From NCBI GenBank assembly GCA_034698045.1, contig JAQGAU010000667.1:1-25064 (forward strand): DNA of 25,064 bases, in the 5' to 3' direction. Positions 21,003 to 25,064 of this stretch are shown here, in pieces. Source of the stretch: Paramacrobiotus richtersi. Taxonomy: Eukaryota > Tardigrada > Eutardigrada > Parachela > Macrobiotidae. Every line of letters starts with the position of its first letter. Positions within the stretch are counted from its first letter, which is position 1. The notes beneath the pieces are model-generated. The model saw only the letters and a list, made by a program, of their open reading frames with translations, did no database searches and was not told the origin of the DNA. The position numbers and the translations under genes were made by a program.

Positions 21003-21821
21003 TGGCTTGCTCACACTTCTATATGTCTACATACATATACGACTTTTTCAAATATGTATGAAAAGTGTGAGCATGCACCGACATACACGTTTTCTGTAAT
21101 ATGTATGCCGAGTGTGAGCAGGGAACAGACATCGCACATATTCGAATATGTTACAATATGTTGCCTGTATTTTGGGAGTTTCCCTTTTGAAACTTTTCGA
21201 CATATATCCTGCCCAAATGACCAATCACAGAGACTCCAGGTACCACAGGTGGGCATTTCGGACAACTGAGACGGTAAAGAAAATTAATGAAATGTTGAAA
21301 GAAATGAAACAAAACATTCAGTAAAAACTAAAAATACCACTTCTGTTCTTTTGTAATCTTGACTCACAATCCATAATGAGCGAACAAAAAATAACGGAAA
21401 AAATTAATAAGGTTGCGTGAGTACATATCCGCCGGGTAGAATTTTCAGCGCTACGGTTAGCTTTAGCTGCCGAAATTAAAATTTTGCTAGTTTGGAAACA
21501 ACTAATTCCGATATGTGCGGCTCCACCAAAATGTTCAGCAGCTACGGTCAATGAGGGAACGCTTAAAAACTTTTCGTGCTTAATCCAGGTAGAATTCGGA
21601 TTAAACTGACCATTTGTACGTCATAGCGGGTACTCAGTATGTGTGACAGATGTATGAAAAGTCTGAGCGTGTCCAGGATACATATCAAATATGAGGCAAT
21701 CTGACCATACTCAAACTATGGCCATACTTGTCGCATATTAATTTTTTTTAAATATTTTCCATATACGGACTGGTTGTATATTTATGCCATAGTTGAAATC
21801 TGCCGAAGTGTGAGCAAGCCA
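21003..21821. mobile_element. non-autonomous DNA transposon, Harbinger-like TAA duplication
   Basis: The ends are perfect 17-base inverted repeats, TGGCTTGCTCACACTTC at 21003-21019 and its reverse complement at 21805-21821. They are flanked by the direct repeat TAA (21000-21002 and 21822-21824). Three-base TWA duplications are characteristic of PIF/Harbinger elements. The core of the end repeat, AGTGTGAGC, recurs inside near 21064, 21111 and, as AGTCTGAGC, near 21660, each after a TATG. These look like subterminal transposase-binding sites. No transposase is encoded in the 819 bases, so it would depend on an element elsewhere. Confidence 0.85.
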
Positions 21822-21824
21822 TAA

Positions 21825-22523
21825 CTTCTGCCAGCCATCAACAGCAGCCGTTTTCGGTCGGCTTGGAAATTTAGTGACAGGCGTTAGGTGGCTGGAATCC
21901 GGAGGTTACAGCCAGCTGGCTGATAACTCAGTCGTCGTGGTCCTATTTTCGTCTTAATTACAATGCGACTGAGTGAACTACTGCACTGTTGACCGAAAGA
22001 GCGAATCGAGCGAGGTCTACACTTTACACTTCTAAAGGGACCACAAGTCAGTTTGCAGTTTCGTGTAATCTTGAAAACCTCCCATTAGGTTCTAATCTTT
22101 CTTTTTGCAATCGACGTTTATTCGCTCCTATATTAGCCGCAAAATCAGAGTTATGGTGGAATGATTCGGGAAGCCTGATATCTGGATTATAGAATATCCC
22201 ACAGACTACTTGTCACTCCCATGTCATAGTTTGTTTTGTGTCATAGTGAATTCTGGGCGAAACTAACCTCTCTCACTGAAATACATTCCTTTGTGGTTTA
22301 CCGGTCTTTGCTAATCTCGCTCGGTCTACGAGCACGAGAGGACGAACAACATTTCGAATGCTTAGGCTCAAGTGCAGCTGTTCTCCTCGTTACGTCTTGT
22401 ACGATTAATTTGTGGTTCGTATATGTATAGCTGACAAACGGCACCGGCAGCGCTGTACGTTATTCTGGAGGGAATCGTGGTATCCTGGGAGCTGTGTTGA
22501 CCTTAGCACTGTCGACAGTCCCC
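21825..22523. other. intergenic, no gene recognised
   Basis: No domain or splice structure is seen. The upstream exon or promoter of the fourth Ly6-like gene should lie here, but I could not identify an ATG joined to it. Confidence 0.4.
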
Positions 22524-23092
22524 ATTTCGTGGTCAACAAGAGCGGTCGTTATTTTGACGGCTACACTCTTTCTACCGTGTACCGGTAAGACGATGTCTTT
22601 CAAAGTTCTTCAAAGAAACAGTACATGCCATATTCAAAGTGAATTTTTCGTGTCTAATAGTCGATGGACTGAAATGCTACTCCTGCGAAGATACCGGAAC
22701 ATTCCAAATTGGGAACAATCTGTTAGAGTGTTACAACACCCCGGCGCGTCTGGCGAGGACGGTAGAATGTTCAGATGGTCTAAGCGACAGCAGATACATG
22801 CGCAGTGGCTGGACGGATCGGAGACGCCTCCTGAGAGGATATTGTGCCGTCTGGATTGTGCAGACACAAGACAAAGATTATGGCACCGGATGTAGGTGCA
22901 ATGCAGTAAAAAAAGCGCATTTGCAAAACTAATATTCATTAAGTAAAAAAAATTCTTGTAGCGGATCGTGTTAACACCTACTGGAACCGGGGATGCCTGC
23001 ATCCAGGCGGCGAGCCAAACGAGCCGGCTGACTGCCTAAAGGTCGAAGAAACGATGTACGCCGGAAATCACATGCAAAACGGCGTTAATTAA
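22524..23092 (+). pseudogene. Ly6/uPAR-like gene 4, start and C-terminal exon not found
   Basis: Segments ending at 22584, then 22661-22891 and 22962-23092, join with phase 1 at both junctions. Donors are GTAAGA and GTAGGT; acceptors end TCTAATAG and CTTGTAG; the second intron is 70 bases. The first segment encodes a signal-peptide core (AVVILTATLFLPCTG), but no in-frame ATG exists between the TAG near 22428 and the donor; ATT stands at 22524. The domain starts KCYSC, continues with GYCAVWIVQTQDKDYG, and exon 3 has RGCLHPGGEPNEPADC, matching RDCARPGGTPTDC of the minus-strand gene at 2406-4054. Exon 3 runs into TAA at 23090 without a good donor. The closing CxxxxCN exon is absent before the retrotransposon. 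It is either a decaying gene, or a live one with an unseen first exon and a last exon beyond the window. Confidence 0.65.
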
Positions 23093-23283
23093 CGGCACAA
23101 CAAAAGTAGCGTAGAGCTCCGCGGTTTTCTCTGGAAAACCGTAACGAGCCGAACCTATCGCGCTTAGTAGTAGCACGCTCACGATCGGCAGTAGTAGCTT
23201 CTTGCACAAACTTCTACAGCATTTTTCTGCAGTGTTTGTTGAAAAACCTTTCGATGGCGCTTTGCGTTTGCGCTTCACTTATT

Positions 23284-23498
23284 GTACCTCGCAAACGCCC
23301 TTACTGGGGCCTGTGGGCAGCAAAAAGCCTTTATGGGAGCCGTCCCGTTTACCGGTGGTATATAACGGTAGATCTAATTTAAATATACACTGAGTGCCCT
23401 CAGTCAGTGAAGACTAGATCCTACAACCGGTAAGCGAGACGGCCCCAGTACGGGCTGTTTGCTGCACACAGGCCCCAGTTAAGGCGTTTGCGAGGTAC
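23284..23498. repeat. fold-back, about 90-base imperfect arms
   Basis: 23284-23375 and about 23411-23498 are reverse complements at roughly 80 percent by eye, with shared blocks GTACCTCGCAAACGCC, ACTGGGGCCTGTG and TTACCGGT. The spacer is about 35 bases. The right arm runs into the reverse transcriptase frame of copy C; the left arm points the other way. Confidence 0.8.
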
Positions 23499-25064
23499 AG
23501 ATATCATCAACTTAACGTTAACCAACTTTTTGTTATCTGGCCGAGTTCCGGAAGAGCATCGCCCATTGTTATTTGGAGCCAACTTGATTGCTTTACGGAA
23601 AAAAGACGGGGGAGTGCGCCCAATTGCTGTGGGTTTGGTTTATCGACGTTTGCCTGCAAAAGCTGTCGCAACCAAATGTATGGCAGAGGCAGATACACTG
23701 TTTCGCCCAGAACAGGTCGGCTGTGGAGTACGCGGTGGAGCAGAAGCTGCTGTGCATGCAGTGCGGCGGTATTTGGACGACAGGCACGACGGCATCCGAG
23801 TGATGTTCAAAGTTGATTTTCGGAACGCATTTAACACTCTACGACGCGATGTTATGCTGAAGGTTGTTAGGGAGAAGTTTCCGGAGATGTATGCGTTTGT
23901 CTGGAGTGCGTACGCAGCACCGTCCATTCTCTCGTGCGGATATGACGGGCATCGGCTATCATCTGCCTCAGGCATACAGCAGGGAGATCCTCTTGGACCT
24001 TTTTTGTACTGCCTTACTACAGGCTATGGTCGAGGGACTGAAGTCGGAGCTTGGAGTGTGGTATCTGGATGATGGGACGCTCATGGGTACGGTAGAGAAG
24101 ATTGAGGAAGATCTGCGCTCCATCATCGCAGCTGGTTTACCTGTTGGACTGGAACTGAACGCCAGAAAATGCGAAATGTTTGTGATAGGTGGAACTGATG
24201 TTCAACGCGCCGAGATCGTGAATAGGCTTAATTCAATCGCACCGGATGCGATTGTTTTGGAGCCTAAAACGGTAACTCTTCTCGGTGCTCCACTAACTGA
24301 CGAAGCCTTGGCTGTATGTTTAGAACAGAAAGCTGCCGCCTTGCAACTTGTTTTAGGTCGTTTAATGCTAGTCAGTGCACATCATGCGTACTTCCTCCTC
24401 CGTCATTGTTTGGCCATTCTGAAGCTGATGTACACTCTCCGCTGCAGTCCTTGCTGGAAAATACCGGCACTACTGGATAAACTGGATGAACTCGTTAGGG
24501 TGGCCCTGGAGACCATAACCAACACTCAAATGGTGGGCCCAGTCTACCTGCAAGCAACACTTCCGGTCTCGCGAGGTGGTCTCGGTATCCGTCGGGCGAA
24601 CGCGCTGGCTTGTTCAGCCTTCTTAGGCTCCGCGCATTCGACTAGACAGCTGGTACAGGAGATCTTCGTTGGTGGGAATGAGGAGGCGGTTGTTGCGGCT
24701 ACAGATTGTTGGAAGGAGTCCAGTGGATGTCACGAAGTACCTTCAGAACTGGCGAGGGTTCACCAGTGCGTGTGGGATAATGCTGTAATCGGGCGGGACG
24801 TGAGTGCGTTATGGGAGTCTGCTTCCACAAGCCGGAGAACGGAAGCCCGAATCAGAGCTGTAAGTTCAAAGTACGCTGGAGGATGCCATCTAAGATATTT
24901 GGGAACTGGCTTGATGATCAAAGTTTTCGCATTGGCGTCGGAATGTGGCTCGGCGCCAAGTTGGTTGAAAAGCACATGTGTAGCAACTGCGGAAAAGCTG
25001 TTTCAGAGGATGGCCTTCATGGATTGTCGTGCAGGAAAGCGAGTGCTTTATGGAAACAAAGGCA
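23430..25064 (+). mobile_element. non-LTR retrotransposon copy C, reverse transcriptase, runs off the window
   Basis: The frame 23488-24072 encodes the reverse transcriptase fingers and palm: LRKKDGGVRPIAVG, MFKVDFRNAFNTLRRD and SGIQQGDPLGP. A one-base shift at about 24015-24021 then moves coding to the next frame. There the catalytic YLDD lies at 24062-24073, followed by LLGAPLT, SAHHAYFLLRHC, RGGLGIRRANALACSAFLGS and a linker. A second one-base shift near 24876-24890 precedes SFRIGVGMWLGAK and an intact CCHC knuckle (CSNC...H...C, 24979-25032). The endonuclease expected next lies past the window. The N-terminus is missing: the frame begins just before the first reverse transcriptase motif, next to the fold-back. 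Two frameshifts make this copy inactive, although it is better preserved than copies A and B. Confidence 0.88.

Noticed and set aside
23036..23278. Minus-strand 80-residue frame with a hydrophobic segment
   Set aside because: It overlaps the third exon of the fourth Ly6-like gene and has no recognisable motif or upstream exon.

Overview
The window is genomic DNA from an animal, probably an ecdysozoan-like invertebrate such as an arthropod or tardigrade. Several genes assemble only by splicing: GT..AG introns of 63 to about 1,700 bases join short signal-peptide exons to cysteine-rich exons with matching reading phase. The protein families are animal secreted types (Ly6/uPAR three-finger, peritrophin-A chitin-binding), and the repeats are eukaryotic (non-LTR retrotransposons, non-autonomous DNA transposons). 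The exact taxon cannot be fixed from the sequence. I see no operons, ribosome binding sites, tRNA, rRNA or CRISPR.

Layout, left to right. 1-907: no gene seen. 908-4054: two tandem Ly6-like genes on the minus strand. 4585-4956: a small secreted Cys-rich protein on the plus strand. 5000-6750: mostly empty, with one strong hairpin. 6757-7661: a phage-tail-collar-like gene on the minus strand, broken by one stop codon. 7780-8976: a decayed non-LTR retrotransposon 3' end (copy A) with a fold-back at its 5' side. 9122-9353: a hairpin and a doubtful exon. 11518-12901: a three-exon chitin-binding gene. 13072-13812: an intact collar-domain gene. 14542-14860: a pseudogene of the Cys-rich protein. 16205-16830: a decayed duplicate of the promoter and first exon of the chitin-binding gene, with a 126-base palindromic element (16852-16977) next to it. 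17901-20441: a third Ly6-like gene whose large intron holds retrotransposon copy B. 21003-21821: a non-autonomous DNA transposon with TAA target duplications. 22524-23092: a fourth, apparently damaged Ly6-like gene. 23284-25064: a fold-back and then retrotransposon copy C, which runs off the window.

Taken together, this is a neighbourhood of small secreted or surface proteins (Ly6, chitin-binding, Cys-rich, collar adhesin-like) that multiplies by local duplication and decays under transposon pressure. Every multi-exon secreted gene here whose first splice I could resolve leaves its signal-peptide exon in phase 1, so these exons are interchangeable. The most unusual genes are the two collar-domain genes, a fold best known from phage tail fibres and bacterial Mdp-type proteins.
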